Source: Salisapilia sapeloensis (lineage: Eukaryota > Oomycota > Peronosporomycetes > Peronosporales > Salisapiliaceae). Taken from it: DNA of 64,000 nucleotides. Shown here one piece after another: positions 36,497-47,830 of the stretch (position 1 is its first letter; every line of letters begins with the position of its first letter). Both the position numbers and the translations under genes were made by a program. The notes beneath the pieces were generated by a model. That model was not told where the DNA came from. It ran no database searches and saw nothing but the letters and a program-made list of their open reading frames with translations. Location of the stretch: positions 1 to 64,000 of the forward strand of contig JAADVB010000012.1 in assembly GCA_023334545.1 (NCBI GenBank), in the 5' to 3' direction.

Positions 36497-37123
36497 ATGC
36501 CACGTTATTATTGCGACTACTGCGATACATACCTCACGCATGACTCGGTAAGTATTGCCATGGAGCCTGTAGTGGAGTTTTGCGTATATACGTACTGATT
36601 TGACTCATTTGTGTGGTTTTATGATAGCAAGCGGGTCGAAAACAGCATAATCGAGGCTGGAAGCATCGCGAGAATGTAAAGCTATATTACGACCAGTTCA
36701 TTGCGAACCAAGGACATGGTGCTGTCCATCAACCATCAGGCATTGGCATCATGGCGCGTAAGCAGTCCTACTTGGCGAGTGTATAAAACTAGGTATTAAA
36801 TCCTATGATATAGCTGGTGCATGGCTGAGACCTCCCATGGGCGGTGGAATGCCTCCTCGGCCTGGCATCCCGAACGGACCACCGGTCGGATTCCCACCTC
36901 AAGGAGGCCCACCACCTCCAGGCAGAGGAGTGCCTCCTCCAAATATGATGCGACCTCCCCCGCCACACATGCGAGGTACTTTATATATATCGTACCACCG
37001 TAACAGCTTCAGATTAAATGGATGTCTTTTTATATAGGTCCTCCACCGATGGGACCACCTACAGGTGCAGCTCCAGTGAGTGCTCCACCACCACCAAGAC
37101 CGTCCATTTACGGCCCTCAATAG
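36497..37123 (+). CDS. SNRPC: U1 snRNP protein C
   Basis: Four exons (36497-36547, 36628-36757, 36814-36975, 37038-37123) give 142 residues. U1-C stabilises pairing of U1 snRNA with the 5' splice site. The N-terminal matrin-type zinc finger [17 protein letters not shown] (Cys6, Cys9), with the His pair in [16 protein letters not shown], is canonical and is split by an 80-nt intron, one of the longest in the window. The rest is a Pro/Gly/Met-rich low-complexity tail ([17 protein letters not shown] and similar), as in homologs. The start lies 227 bp from the divergent spermidine synthase start. Confidence 0.96.
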
Positions 37124-37256
37124 TAAATCAATGAGAGCAAAGCTATTTCTTTTAACATGATATCGATACTGTTGTTACATGAGCGAGCTTAAATCTGTGT
37201 CAACGAGCAGTATGATAAAATAGACTGAATGCTTTGATTGTGAACGGATTATCTGA

Positions 37257-38427
37257 CTAATCTGATGATGCATCCTTTGGCTTTATAAACATGTTGTAGA
37301 CCACGGCAAGAACACCGAGCAGTAAGATGAGACAAATGAACTCCATGATGCATCTGTCTGCACCACGACCTGACTTGCTTAGTGCCTTTCGCATCTTGGC
37401 ATTTACTGTCACCACTACTCAAGTAGCTAAGTTAGTTCTTTTTAAAGGTATGAAAGAGGAAGTACATACCTTGTTCTTTAGCGTTTTCCATTCGTTCATT
37501 AAGATCATCAAGCATGATGGCTTGATGCTGTACCTCATCATTCAATCCTTGTGCTAATTGACCAAGCTCTTTGACACCAACGCCAATCTGGTCGATAATA
37601 GTATCCTAGAAGCATTTATTAAGAAGATAAGTGACGTCGTATGCACTTTCAATATGGCTTATGGACGTACAAATTTCTCATCATTCTTTTTGATCTGTGC
37701 CATGGTCGATCTGTGCTCATCCGTCAGCTCTTCTTTACGCATATCACTAGTACCAGCGGTAGAGCTTTGCCATGCTGAGGTAGTCATAGCTCCGTCGGTG
37801 GGTGCTGTGGAAAACGGGTTACTATCGCTATTGCTGACGCTAGGCGAGGAAGCAGCTATCTTATCCGATCGAGCAGCGCCACGATTTGATCGCATTATGG
37901 TAATAGCTAACTCTCTTGTCACAGATAATTCCGATGCATATTGCTGTATAGTATCTCTGCGCATCTGGAGCTCTTCAGCGGAGAATTTGAGCTGTTCGTT
38001 CATACTGTTAGCAATCAAAGTACTGGTAAAAGGAATCTCAGCTAAACTAACTCTTTTCTTTTTCTGATCACGATCACATATCTGACCTAGCGCTTCAATA
38101 TCTTCTGATATGAGTTGAAAATCCTCTCGTACTTCCTGCTGCCGTCGGACTACTTCACTTGGCGGACGTGCTTTCTTCTTAGGATTGTCTTGATCTTGTA
38201 AATTCTTCATCATATCGACAAGTTAGACACTTTTGTAGACTAAAGAAAGTATCAGAAGTTCCTACTGCTTTTAGGCGATGCAATCGTTCCGCAACTCGGA
38301 TTTTAACTTCCTGAAACTGGTCTCGATTATCTCCTTTCGATGGCGACTTGCTACCATCTCGACCACCGAGGTCTTGATGGATCAAAGAGACCTTGGCCAG
38401 TAAATCGTCCACTTCTTTTTGACTCAT
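37257..38427 (-). CDS. Qc-SNARE, SYP7-like
   Basis: Four exons (38266-38427, 37671-38204, 37470-37605, 37257-37417) give 330 residues. The N-terminal helical region carries QKEVDDLLAKVSLIHQDLGG. A linker includes SAWQSST, a motif that in plant SYP7 proteins precedes the SNARE helix. The SNARE motif lies at about 235-295 (FDTIIDQIGVGVKELGQLA, then DEVQHQAIMLDDLNERM) with the zero-layer Gln in the VQHQ segment. A tail anchor follows (IMEFICLILLLGVLAVVYNM). SYP7 Qc-SNAREs act on ER, endosome or plasma-membrane fusion and are absent from animals and fungi, so this call helps place the organism. The ATG at 38427 is used; upstream in-frame codons lack ATG. Confidence 0.85.
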
Positions 38428-38588
38428 ACCAATAGACAATGTGCTTCACAAGTGCTAAATGATGCTCAGTCGTAATAAAAAATAAAAGGCACTCGTGATC
38501 GTTTCGACCTACGGACGTTCCTGCCAACTTGAAGTTAAATCAAATGTAGCCATTCAGATACAACAAATTCAATTTTTTAGGTGATCCC

Positions 38589-39947
38589 ATGGCCATGTCA
38601 CGCTCGATGATCTCTTGGCTGTTTGCCTGCACTTGTTGCTTTGTATTTGGAGCCCTTGTCGCTCGCATGAGCCTTTGGAGCAGCAGTTTCTTTTCATATA
38701 GCACAGTATCGTGGGGCAAGTCGACATTATCTCGATCAGAGCGATGGGGAGAGCTCCATGATGCCGTTGTGAGCGACGAAACACTAGCACAAGGTTCTCA
38801 TGGAGATAGAGGTATAGTGATCTGTGCCAACGACCAGGAACTACCATTGGTCGTGTCACTTATCAGTGAGATGAGGTGCATCGGCAATACAGAGCCGATC
38901 GAAGTCTACCATTGCTTCGACGAATTATCAAACAGCAGCAGAAATGTATTACATGAAGTGGATGATACTCTTGTGGTTGTGGACTTGTGCAGGATCATTC
39001 TACAAGATACTACTCGGGACTGGTTTAAAGGCAGCCGAGACCTGGCCTATACGTTCCAAAGCTATTGGCTCAAACCGCTTGCTCTTGTCTATACTGAGTT
39101 GACAGAAGTGATCATACTCGATGCTGACACTCTTCTCCTCGATAATCCAACTCAACTACGACAGCTAGAAGACTATAAAGAGACAGGGACATTGTTTTTC
39201 CGAGATCGTGTCGCGTATGTCTCCAATTTTCTCACGAAACCGACCAAAGTCTACGAGCAAACAGTCTTACAGCAACTTGTTCGGAACTTTCCATACGCAA
39301 AGTTTGGTGTAAAGGGTGGGAAGCCATCTAAGCAGCTTCGAGAAAGCTTTGCGTATCAAGGTTTATCAGCACATGAAATGGATTCGTCCCTCGTGCTTGT
39401 CGATAAGAGCAAGGCATCCATCCCCATGTCCATTCTGCTGTATCTAGTGACTACAGTACGTTTTGATATGGACTTTTCATGGGGAGATAAAGAAGCTTTT
39501 TGGCTGTCCTATGAACTCGCACAACAGCCATACTACTTTTCTCCGTGGGGACCAGCTCAAGTGGATTCCGTACCGAATCAGGACTTGATAGTGCATCCAA
39601 AGACGTTGTGTGGTAGTATGGCACAGTACCATCCAGTTGATACAGATCAAGTAGATCTGTTGTACGTGAATGCAAAGGCTCTCCTAGAGCCGTATCCAAT
39701 AGGTGTGAACAAGACGTTGGCAGGACAACGACACAAGATGTTTAATCCATTTCCGACGGTCTTGACGCCCTTGTATAGACGATCGGAGCTGTCACTCGAT
39801 CAAGAGATATCACTTGAATGTATGCAAGACTTGGGGGCAGTCGAATTGCCTCCAACTTTCCGACAAAAGTTGCTCCGAAGACAGCTCCACTACATGGCAG
39901 TGATGGCGAACACGACGTCTGCGCTCTCTGTCTGTCACTTTCCTTAA
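38589..39947 (+). CDS. GT71-type (MNN1-like) mannosyltransferase
   Basis: 452 residues, one exon. A type II membrane protein: a short cytosolic start (MAMSRSM), a signal anchor (ISWLFACTCCFVFGALVA) and a lumenal catalytic domain. The core has the nucleotide-sugar site VIILDADTLLLDNP with an intact DxD near residue 177, then QLRQLEDYKETGTLFFRDR, DSSLVLVDKSKA, DKEAFWLSYELA and LLEPYPIG. This order fits the MNN1/GT71 family of Golgi alpha-mannosyltransferases. A paralog on the minus strand at 52.8-54.2 kb shares all of these blocks but not the DxD. It may modify secreted or wall glycoproteins in the Golgi. Confidence 0.82.
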   Translation: MAMSRSMISWLFACTCCFVFGALVARMSLWSSSFFSYSTVSWGKSTLSRSERWGELHDAVVSDETLAQGSHGDRGIVICANDQELPLVVSLISEMRCIGNTEPIEVYHCFDELSNSSRNVLHEVDDTLVVVDLCRIILQDTTRDWFKGSRDLAYTFQSYWLKPLALVYTELTEVIILDADTLLLDNPTQLRQLEDYKETGTLFFRDRVAYVSNFLTKPTKVYEQTVLQQLVRNFPYAKFGVKGGKPSKQLRESFAYQGLSAHEMDSSLVLVDKSKASIPMSILLYLVTTVRFDMDFSWGDKEAFWLSYELAQQPYYFSPWGPAQVDSVPNQDLIVHPKTLCGSMAQYHPVDTDQVDLLYVNAKALLEPYPIGVNKTLAGQRHKMFNPFPTVLTPLYRRSELSLDQEISLECMQDLGAVELPPTFRQKLLRRQLHYMAVMANTTSALSVCHFP

Positions 39948-40044
39948 CAATAGAATCCTACCAACTATTGAGCAAAGAAGATGGTATATTCACGTTATTC
40001 CATGCGTTGTACAAAGCCTCGACGGGAGGCATATACCTCGCTTT

Positions 40045-40359
40045 CTACTTTTTACCATTTTCAAGCTGCTCAATCCGCTTGGACAATGCATCGTTCTGAG
40101 CGACCATTTCGTTCTTCAATCCATTCATCGTAGCTTGAATATCCTTCGTCGAGTCCTGTACGTCTTGCGTAAGCTGGTACATGCCGATGCCACTAGCCAC
40201 AGCAAAGCCGACGACGAAAGAGCTCAGACGTTGACCAAAGGAGCTTCCCTTCTTCTTCGGGGCCGGTGCCGCCGTAGGTGGCGTCACAGCAGGTTCCGAA
40301 GCAAAGGAACGGGTCTGCTGAGCGAGCTTTCGCGTCGTGCGGAGGACCTGTGAGCGCAT
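40045..40359 (-). CDS. Small mitochondrial membrane protein
   Basis: 104 residues, one exon. The N-terminus MRSQVLRTTRKLAQQTRSFA is a textbook mitochondrial presequence (Arg/Ser-rich, no acidic residues). A Pro/Ala linker follows, then a hydrophobic helix (LSSFVVGFAVASGIGMYQL) and a short coiled coil ending ALSKRIEQLENGKK. This suits a single-span inner-membrane protein, perhaps a respiratory-complex accessory subunit or assembly helper. I do not recognise the family. Its stop lies 98 bp from the GT71 stop, convergent. Confidence 0.75.
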   Translation of the reverse strand: MRSQVLRTTRKLAQQTRSFASEPAVTPPTAAPAPKKKGSSFGQRLSSFVVGFAVASGIGMYQLTQDVQDSTKDIQATMNGLKNEMVAQNDALSKRIEQLENGKK

Positions 40360-40545
40360 GATCTGTAGACCTCTTTTCTGGTGTGTCGTGAGCTTTTTGA
40401 CCGCACAGACTAAAACATGCGTTTTAATCTAATACTTATGTTTAAACTAGGAATTAGAAGTCGTTTCATGACCGGATCTTGAAAGGGTGTGCGCTTCGTC
40501 TTGTGCTACTTTGGACACCAGTCCTTCTTAGCGTGGAGAGTAACG

Positions 40546-42330
40546 ATGCCGATGAAGATGGGAGGTGGTGGTCAGAACCACGGCGGAAATAACAATGGTG
40601 TGGATTTGACGCAGCTTCAGCGTGAATATCGAAATATGGAGCTCAATCGCAAAGTCTATACGGATGAGAGTCAACAGGTTATGCGGCGTCAGCAAGCTGT
40701 CATTGAAAAGTTACGTCGAGATAATGAAGATATGAAAGCAGAATTGGCGATTGAAAGCAGTCATCTGACCGAAAGCTCTGCGACACAGCAGCAGGAGCAG
40801 ATTTGTCGATTACATGACCAGCTCGAGTCTTTCGATCGACGGAATCACTTCGAGTCCAAACGACTGGAAACTTTGACACAGCAAATTCAAGTCATGAAGC
40901 ACAAAGTCTTACATCAAAAGAAGCACATGGGCGGTGTGAACGCTGCCAAGGAGACACAGCAATTGGTTATGAAGCAAATTCGGATCCTTGAAAACCGCCT
41001 GGATAAGTCCTTGATCAAGTTTAATGAGGCACTTGCACAGAACAAAGTTTTGCGAGAAGAAATTGACAACCTTCGACGTGAACGAGCTACATTTGATAAC
41101 GTATACCGAAAGCTCGAGAAGGAGCATAATGATCGTAAGCGCCAAATGGCTTTGACTATTGAAGGCAGTAATCAAGCGTATGAACAGAGAGATGCAGCAC
41201 AGCTGGAGCTGAGAAGTCTACAAGAGATGAATCGTAGTGAGATGGAAGTGCATCGACAAGCAGTTGCTGAGTTGATATCAAAGTTGGAGCTATTGAAACG
41301 GCAGAATGAACGTAGTGGACGAGTGGGAAGTCCTGGTCGAGCCGGTGAGCTTTCAATGGAAGACGAGTATCAGATCAAACGTAAGCTCCAGAAGAGTGCG
41401 TGGGGGGTTGCAAAAGACAAAGTGCAAGTACAAGTATCAGTGGAACGTGTCCAGAACTTCGAAGAGGCATTTACAAAACTCCGTGCTGCAACCGGTATTG
41501 AAGACTTGGATGAACTTGTTGCATCATTCATAGCCAAGGAAGATCAAAACTTTTCCCTGTTTAACTACGTGAATGAACAAAACAATGAATTGGAAAAGCT
41601 AGAGGAGCAGTTAAATGAACTAAGAGAAGAAGAGAAGAGATACAGTGAAGAGGATGACGCTATTTCAGGCGGTGCTAATGAACAAGATGACGCTGGGCAG
41701 CAGAAACAGGTATTGAAAGAATTGGAAGCCAAGTTACTAGTCACCGAAGAGAAAGCAGATAAGTATGAGGCAATTTGTGAACAAGCGCAACAGATTGTAA
41801 ATGACGTCAAAGCAGCGATTCGTTCCCTCTTTAATAAGATTGGATGCAGCGCAGAGTCTGCTGTGGAGCTGACAGGTGATAGTGCGATTTCAGAGACAAA
41901 TATGATGCAGTATCTAGGATTAATCGAGCAGCGAGCAAACGAAATCTTGCAAAAGTATGCTGCATTGAGCAAGGAAAGCGCAAGGAAAGAAGGCGAGGCA
42001 ATAAAGCCAGCTGAAGAAGCATATCATACGGTACAAACAGTGCTGGGCTTGGGACCGAGCGCCCCTATGGGTCACGAACAAATTCAAATCAACCCTCCCA
42101 ACTTGGAAGACTATTCTTCGGATGACGAGGATAGTGAAGACCACGATGATGGCAACCATGCGCTCACGAGAGATGAGCTGAAAGCACGTACCTTGAAAGG
42201 TCTTCGACGATTAAATCAGTCTCCGATGGGGCACAAATCTAGTGCCAACATGATTGTGACGTCTCCGACAGCCTCTAATTCGTACAAGGCTGACATGAAA
42301 GCGAACACATATAAAAGCAATAAGAAGTAA
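40546..42330 (+). CDS. Outer dynein arm docking complex subunit, ODAD1/CCDC63-like
   Basis: 594 residues, one exon, coiled coil throughout. The family pattern is clear: LQREYRNMELNRKVYTDESQ, then QQAVIEKLRRDNEDMKAEL, LDKSLIKFNEALAQNKVLREE, IDNLRRERATFDNVYRKLEKE and TGIEDLDELVASFIAKEDQN with FSLFNYVNEQNNELEKLEEQ. These are the signature blocks of Chlamydomonas ODA1/DC2 and animal ODAD1 (CCDC114) and CCDC63, which dock outer dynein arms on axonemal doublets. The C-terminus is acidic (DYSSDDEDSEDHDD). The ATG at 40546 (MPMKMGGGG) is chosen over upstream in-frame codons. It indicates a motile flagellated stage, the zoospore. Confidence 0.92.
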   Translation: MPMKMGGGGQNHGGNNNGVDLTQLQREYRNMELNRKVYTDESQQVMRRQQAVIEKLRRDNEDMKAELAIESSHLTESSATQQQEQICRLHDQLESFDRRNHFESKRLETLTQQIQVMKHKVLHQKKHMGGVNAAKETQQLVMKQIRILENRLDKSLIKFNEALAQNKVLREEIDNLRRERATFDNVYRKLEKEHNDRKRQMALTIEGSNQAYEQRDAAQLELRSLQEMNRSEMEVHRQAVAELISKLELLKRQNERSGRVGSPGRAGELSMEDEYQIKRKLQKSAWGVAKDKVQVQVSVERVQNFEEAFTKLRAATGIEDLDELVASFIAKEDQNFSLFNYVNEQNNELEKLEEQLNELREEEKRYSEEDDAISGGANEQDDAGQQKQVLKELEAKLLVTEEKADKYEAICEQAQQIVNDVKAAIRSLFNKIGCSAESAVELTGDSAISETNMMQYLGLIEQRANEILQKYAALSKESARKEGEAIKPAEEAYHTVQTVLGLGPSAPMGHEQIQINPPNLEDYSSDDEDSEDHDDGNHALTRDELKARTLKGLRRLNQSPMGHKSSANMIVTSPTASNSYKADMKANTYKSNKK

Positions 42331-42818
42331 GGATGCGACCTCATTAAGCTCTACGATTCATCGAGATACTGCGGCTACTCATTCTGCTAGTACTATATCC
42401 AGGTTCAGTCATTTGGGCAGTGCTAGTATATCTTGTGCTTGTTACTGGAAGTACTAGTTGCATACCAAAATTGCGCATAGGTAGTATTAAATGAATCATA
42501 ATTGCACGGTTTGATCTGTTTAAATGATAGTTCGTTTCATAAGGCTTGTTCACCCGGTCGTTTCAATACATCTTCCTCGAATAGGAAATTAATCGGATCA
42601 ACTTTTGTGCCTGTGACTGGAGCTGAACACTGTCAGGCTACAAGCAAACTTGAGCACAAGACTGCTCTTATTTATCTTTTATAAAACCATCGCTTCATTC
42701 AGTCACAAGTATGTCTTTTCAACTACTTCTACCTCCACGTGTATAACTTACTAACGTACGTCATTAATTGTGCTTCCCGTGGTGTCTCGAATAGAATACA
42801 TTCGATCAAGCTACAGCT
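42331..42818. other. Intergenic region before the potassium channel
   Basis: 488 bp with no coding signal. The start of the channel gene (42819) is the first ATG of a long frame. I see no RNA gene and no repeat. Confidence 0.45.
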
Positions 42819-45800
42819 ATGGCTGACCAGGAAACTGACATTGATCATGAAGTGAACGAGGAGCCCAAACATTTAGACGTACCAAAAGTTCCTCGTGGAA
42901 AACGGACTTCCGCATGGACTAAACCAACACTTAGCGCGATCTCACACAGCACAGTGCATTGTGACGCTAGTGATACAAATGCAATTATTGATGAAAGTAC
43001 AAAGGGTAAAATTGTCATTCACACTGAAAATGAAAGAAACACCTTGAGCAATCATGAAGACCTAAGGAAGCAAACAAAAAAAGAGCAGAAGACACCTCCG
43101 ATTGTCGAAACCAAAGTGCCCGTAAAGTCATCTACTCCAAACCTAACGGAGAATAAATTGTGGAAATCTGCAAAGCGCTTCATCCGCGTGACCAGTGCAC
43201 TTAAGCTTCAGAAGGAACATAAAAGTCGAGATGCCAATGCTGGTGATGCAGATAAAAACACTGATGGCATTCAGCAACGAAAGCGGTCAGGTAGTGTCAG
43301 AGTCGGGGAACAAAAGATACACTCTGACATGCACCACACATTCTCTGTTCAGAATATGAAAGCTAAGCTTTCAACTTCACAGTTTGGATTAGTGGAAACG
43401 CAGGGCAATGGCACCGATAATCAATACGCTGTAGAAAACTTTGATAATGATAGCGATGATATGTCTGCCAATGAGAACGTGTCTGCTCGTGATGACTCTG
43501 CCGAATCGCCTCGATTTTCTAAGCGAAGTCGACGCTTTAGCCTAATGAGCATGAGCCGAAGATCGAGTAGACATCTTAAAGAGTCTGAAGAACAGCCATA
43601 CATGCCACCTACTGAACTACCTTCAAGCTTTGTGTCTAACATGTTTCTCAGCCCTTCGATGCGTACATCAAGGCAACAACGAGCACTCTTTGATCGACTG
43701 AAATTGGATGTCGCTGACATGTTCTCACCACCCAAGGAACCAAAGTGGCCAAAAATACTAAATGGCGTGGCAGCACTATTCATTTCTCTCCATATCATTG
43801 TGATTACTCTAGAAACCTGCGATGGACAGAATCGCGGCAGTACAGACCCAGTGTATGCTTTTCTACCAACGGAAAGCGTATACATGGTATTTACGTCATT
43901 TGTAAGCGTCGCGTTCACGTTGGAACTGGGTTTCCGTTTAGTTATGGCTAAACGTGTGAAAGAAGAGCTTTCGCATATGGTTATATGGCTCGACTTCCTA
44001 TCACTTGTCCCGTGGTATTTGTCTCTGATCCTACGTGCAGCGAATGTGGACTTTAATTTATACTCGTTTGAAGGAGTGGACCATTATTTCTCGATGCTAA
44101 GGCTGCTACGAGCTTTTCGATTGACATACTTACTGAAGAATGTGGAGCAATTTCAGGTGCTATATCTGGCTGTAAAAGCAAGTTTGCTGCCGCTGGCTCT
44201 GACGCTCTTCTTTCTGTTCACCTTCATTATGATCTTGGCCACAGTCCTCTTCCTAGCAGAGCCCTGCTTTAACGTCAATACTTGTGCCTTTACAGATGTA
44301 TTTAATACTGCGTACTTCATGATGGTCACGTAAGCTTTTGTATCTTAATAAATAATTAATGTTGCATGTGTTAACGAATTTCATCTCCATGAATAGTGTG
44401 GCAACGGTAGGATACGGAAGCCAAGTCCCGTCACTGGAAAACCTCGTAGCGATGCTGGTAACGATGGTCGCAATGCTTTTAGGGCAAATGTATTTCTCGG
44501 TGCCCATTGCCGTCATTGGTACCAATTTCCAGACGATTCATGAACGCTTCCAGCTTACCAAGTCCAATCGGGGGCAAGCGCGAGATGCGGCTCAAACGCA
44601 GTTCGATACTCAAAACATTCATGAAAACACAGCTCGGCTTCAAGAAGTGTACTTTCATTTGGTCAATGGCTGGAGAGCTATCACTGTTTTGGTTCAAAAC
44701 ATTGAAAATGCGTCGGAAGAGGGAGGAAAAGTTGAGGAATCGCAAAAAGAATCGCCTACGAAACTAGGAGCACTTTCAATAAATGAATGGAAAAAGAGTA
44801 CGAAAACTTTACAAGCAGCTAATCGATCAGTAGATGCTGGTTTGGAGATGCATGAAAAGCGCAAGTCAGCGATTGATCATATTCTTCAAGTTCACGCAGA
44901 AGCTAGACTTCTGGTGGCTCGGTTTGTACCTCACAAAGCACCAGCGAGAACTTCCTTCAACACTGATAACGCATTGGAAGGTCCGGTTCGTGGAACTATG
45001 ATGCACAAAGCAAGACTCGCTATAATTACAAATAATGCCGGTGGAGCGCATCGGCGACAAACTCGAATGGGCTCTGGAACGTGGGAACATGATCTTTCGA
45101 TTCGAGGTCAATTGTGGCTAGCTTTGGAAATACCAGATTCATCTCGTCATGCTCGCATAATAAACCGAGTCATGGTCACATTTGCGCTAGCAAGTGTCTT
45201 TCTCTTCTGCCTCGAATCCCTGCCAGAACTTATTTACACCGGAATGGACTCAGACTTATGCAGGACCGTGGTGAAAAACTATTGTGAAGACACGGGGTAC
45301 TACAATGTGTCGAGTAACGGGTTTCATCAGGACCCAGGCTGCTTTGCGTACGGTGGAATCTATAATGACACCGTAGACTATTCTCGACCTCTTGACTTTA
45401 CTTGCCGCAGCTCAGGTGATGGACCCGACTGCTATGGTTACGGTCTCAACTTTGGCTCGAAGAATATTACGGCTGAACAATGTGAAGGCATGTTTCGAGA
45501 GGAAGGAGCCTCTATCATTTGCTTCCGACAACAATGCACAGAGTCCTATACGATTCTTGACATGGACCCGTATTGGATCTACTTTGAGTGGCTATTCGGA
45601 ATTACTTTTACGATAGAAGTTGGCTTGCGCTTCTTTCTTTGTCGTGACAAAATACATTTCTTCCGAGACGTGTACAACGTTTTTGATGTACTCTCCGTGA
45701 TACCATTCTTCACCGAGGTACGAAGAGGATAGAAACTATTGCTTATTGAAACTGACGAATGAACCATACCAGGTACTCGAGTACATGATTGTAGGTGTCC

Positions 45801-47162
45801 AACCATCTTATGCTATCATATCAAATTCATATTCACTTCTCTCGCTCATCCGAGCGATGAAAACAACACGTATGCTAAAGCTTACTCGAGTACTTTTGCT
45901 TTTTCCCACTTGCCAATAAGTAGCGTACTAACCGATGAATGTAGCATTTCCGCGTCACACAGGTTTTATACGAAACAGCACAGCGGGTTTACAGACCACT
46001 TACGATTCCGGTGAGTGATACTAGATACTGACCACAAACTTCGTGTTTAACGATGCAACCTATAGCTCTTCTTTTTGATGGTTGGCTGTGTAATTGCTGG
46101 TGCAACATTTTATGAACTGGAACGAGGTATCGACTGCCAAGTCGGAAAACCTTGTATGTGGTGGGGATTTGATCTCATGACACCGGAAATATCTGCTGGA
46201 TTGCCGACTGGCAAACGTGTTCTTATCCAAAATTGGAAACTAAGCGATATCAAAGATATGAAAACATCCTCTTGGCTGTCGTACACCACGTATGTATACA
46301 ACTTGCGCACTTAATTAGCCTATATGATTCTCACGTAAACGGCCACTTGTATCGTCTTATAGACTTACTTCCGTGGGATATGGAGACTTGGTGCCCCGAA
46401 CGTCACTTGGACGTGTCTTCTCCGTCATCGTGGCCATCGTGGCAACGATATATTCTGCCATGCCACTGTCACTTGTCGGAGCCAACTTTTACACCTTGTA
46501 CGATAAGCATATGGAGAAAATTGTCATTAACAGAGTACGTACATACCCATAGGCTCTATTTTATTTTGAATTGATATCTGAATGCTATTTTAGGGAGGAT
46601 CAAGCGCATCCTGGCATTCGCAACGACAATTCAATACACCGATAGCTGATGAGGATCCTAGAAAAGGTCCGCTTCGGGCATTAGCAGCAAAGAAGTCGCT
46701 GAGACGAATGACTCTATCGGATAACTATGCCTTATCGGAGAAGGAGCTTGCGATCATTCAGCAATTTATGGCCTTACGGAAGACGATGGAGAATATGAAG
46801 AGAAACTTGGACAACTACTGGGCAGTCCGTATGGACATGCTCAAGCGGATTAACTCCGATGCTTCGATGCCCGTCGGACGTACTACTGATACGATCGAAC
46901 AAGCTATTCAAACAAAAGCAAAAGCAATCATGGTACGTTTACATTGCATAATACAGATATAGCTGTGGCTAATTTATGTATGTGTATATCTGCACAGGAT
47001 GCCTTGATGGAATTCTCACAGGTGATAGAGAGACTGAATGACGCTCCATTAGAGTACGAAGCGTTCTTGAGCCAACCGAAGGGTGATGGACTTAACCCAC
47101 GGACCTCTTCTTTAACAAAAGCTTTAGGGACTCGGCCAGATAAAAAGAGTTCACTAGAGTAG
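42819..47162 (+). CDS. Two-repeat (12-TM) voltage-gated potassium channel
   Basis: Eight exons (42819-44329, 44397-45717, 45773-45889, 45945-46010, 46066-46289, 46363-46534, 46594-46932, 46998-47162) give about 1304 residues. After a 300-residue polar N-terminus, repeat I (about 310-550) has six spans, an S4 with LRLLRAFRLTYLLKNVEQF and filter TVATVGYGSQVP. A 200-residue cytosolic linker follows. Repeat II (about 760-1120) has an S1-S2 loop with eight cysteines and three N-glycosylation sequons, an S4 with IRAMKTTRMLKLTRHFRVTQ and filter TLTSVGYGDLVP. Both filters are potassium-type. Kv channels normally have one such unit per chain and assemble as tetramers, so this would form a pseudo-tetramer of two chains. 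The C-terminal tail is polar and helical. Confidence 0.9.
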
Positions 47163-47437
47163 AAGCCCTTCGTAAACAAGTAGTTCCGCTAGAATGTGTA
47201 CAACACGCAGTGATATTTGTTATTAGAACCACCAGACTGTGTATCTTTATCTCGTTTCTATAAGTTGTACTCTAACAAATGAAAGGAACGATTTGACTTG
47301 TAAGTCCTTATGAAGGTATATGAATGGATAGGCAAACGGTAAAAGAATATTGGAGTATTGGCTGATAAATCACTAGTACTACACGTCGGGTACAACGTAG
47401 AAAGTTGAAAGCATCTTGTCTACTCGAGTGATGTAAG

Positions 47438-47830
47438 CTAGACGAAGAGAGTTGCTGATTTATGGATCATGAGAAAGTTGCGGACTTCTTCATCTTCCGA
47501 CACTTTCGGCACGGACAAGAGATCGTGGATAAATGCCTGCAGATCACTCATTCGCTGTTTCAAGTAATCCGGATTCAAGTCGCGTCCGCACCAGGTTTTT
47601 GGTGGTAGTTCTGGCAGCTTCTCTTGATGCTTGTTAGATAATGCGCTTAAGAGTTGGTCGAATTCGCTAAACCGACGATCCGTAGACCAACACCGCTTTC
47701 CATTATGTACTTGCAGTTCATACGTCGCATATCCTTCCTCCCGGACGCTATAGTTGATGATAGACACCGTATAGTAGTCAGGTCCATATCTTGACGACCA
47801 GACTTTCTCTGGCAAGTACAAGAGCGGCAT
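47438..47830 (-). CDS. PX-domain protein, single domain
   Basis: 130 residues from the ATG at 47830. The frame is open further upstream but without an ATG. The whole protein is one phox-homology domain: YYTVSIINYSVREEGYATYE, the phosphoinositide-binding RRFSEFDQLLSAL with Arg in the RRFxEF motif, the PxxP-type loop KLPELPPKTWCG, and the last helices DLQAFIHDLLSVP ending with EVRNFLMIH. PX domains bind PI3P and bring proteins to endosomes. SNX3-like proteins are also nearly PX-only. The divergent gene is RPA2, whose start lies 151 bp away. Confidence 0.85.
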   Translation of the reverse strand: MPLLYLPEKVWSSRYGPDYYTVSIINYSVREEGYATYELQVHNGKRCWSTDRRFSEFDQLLSALSNKHQEKLPELPPKTWCGRDLNPDYLKQRMSDLQAFIHDLLSVPKVSEDEEVRNFLMIHKSATLFV

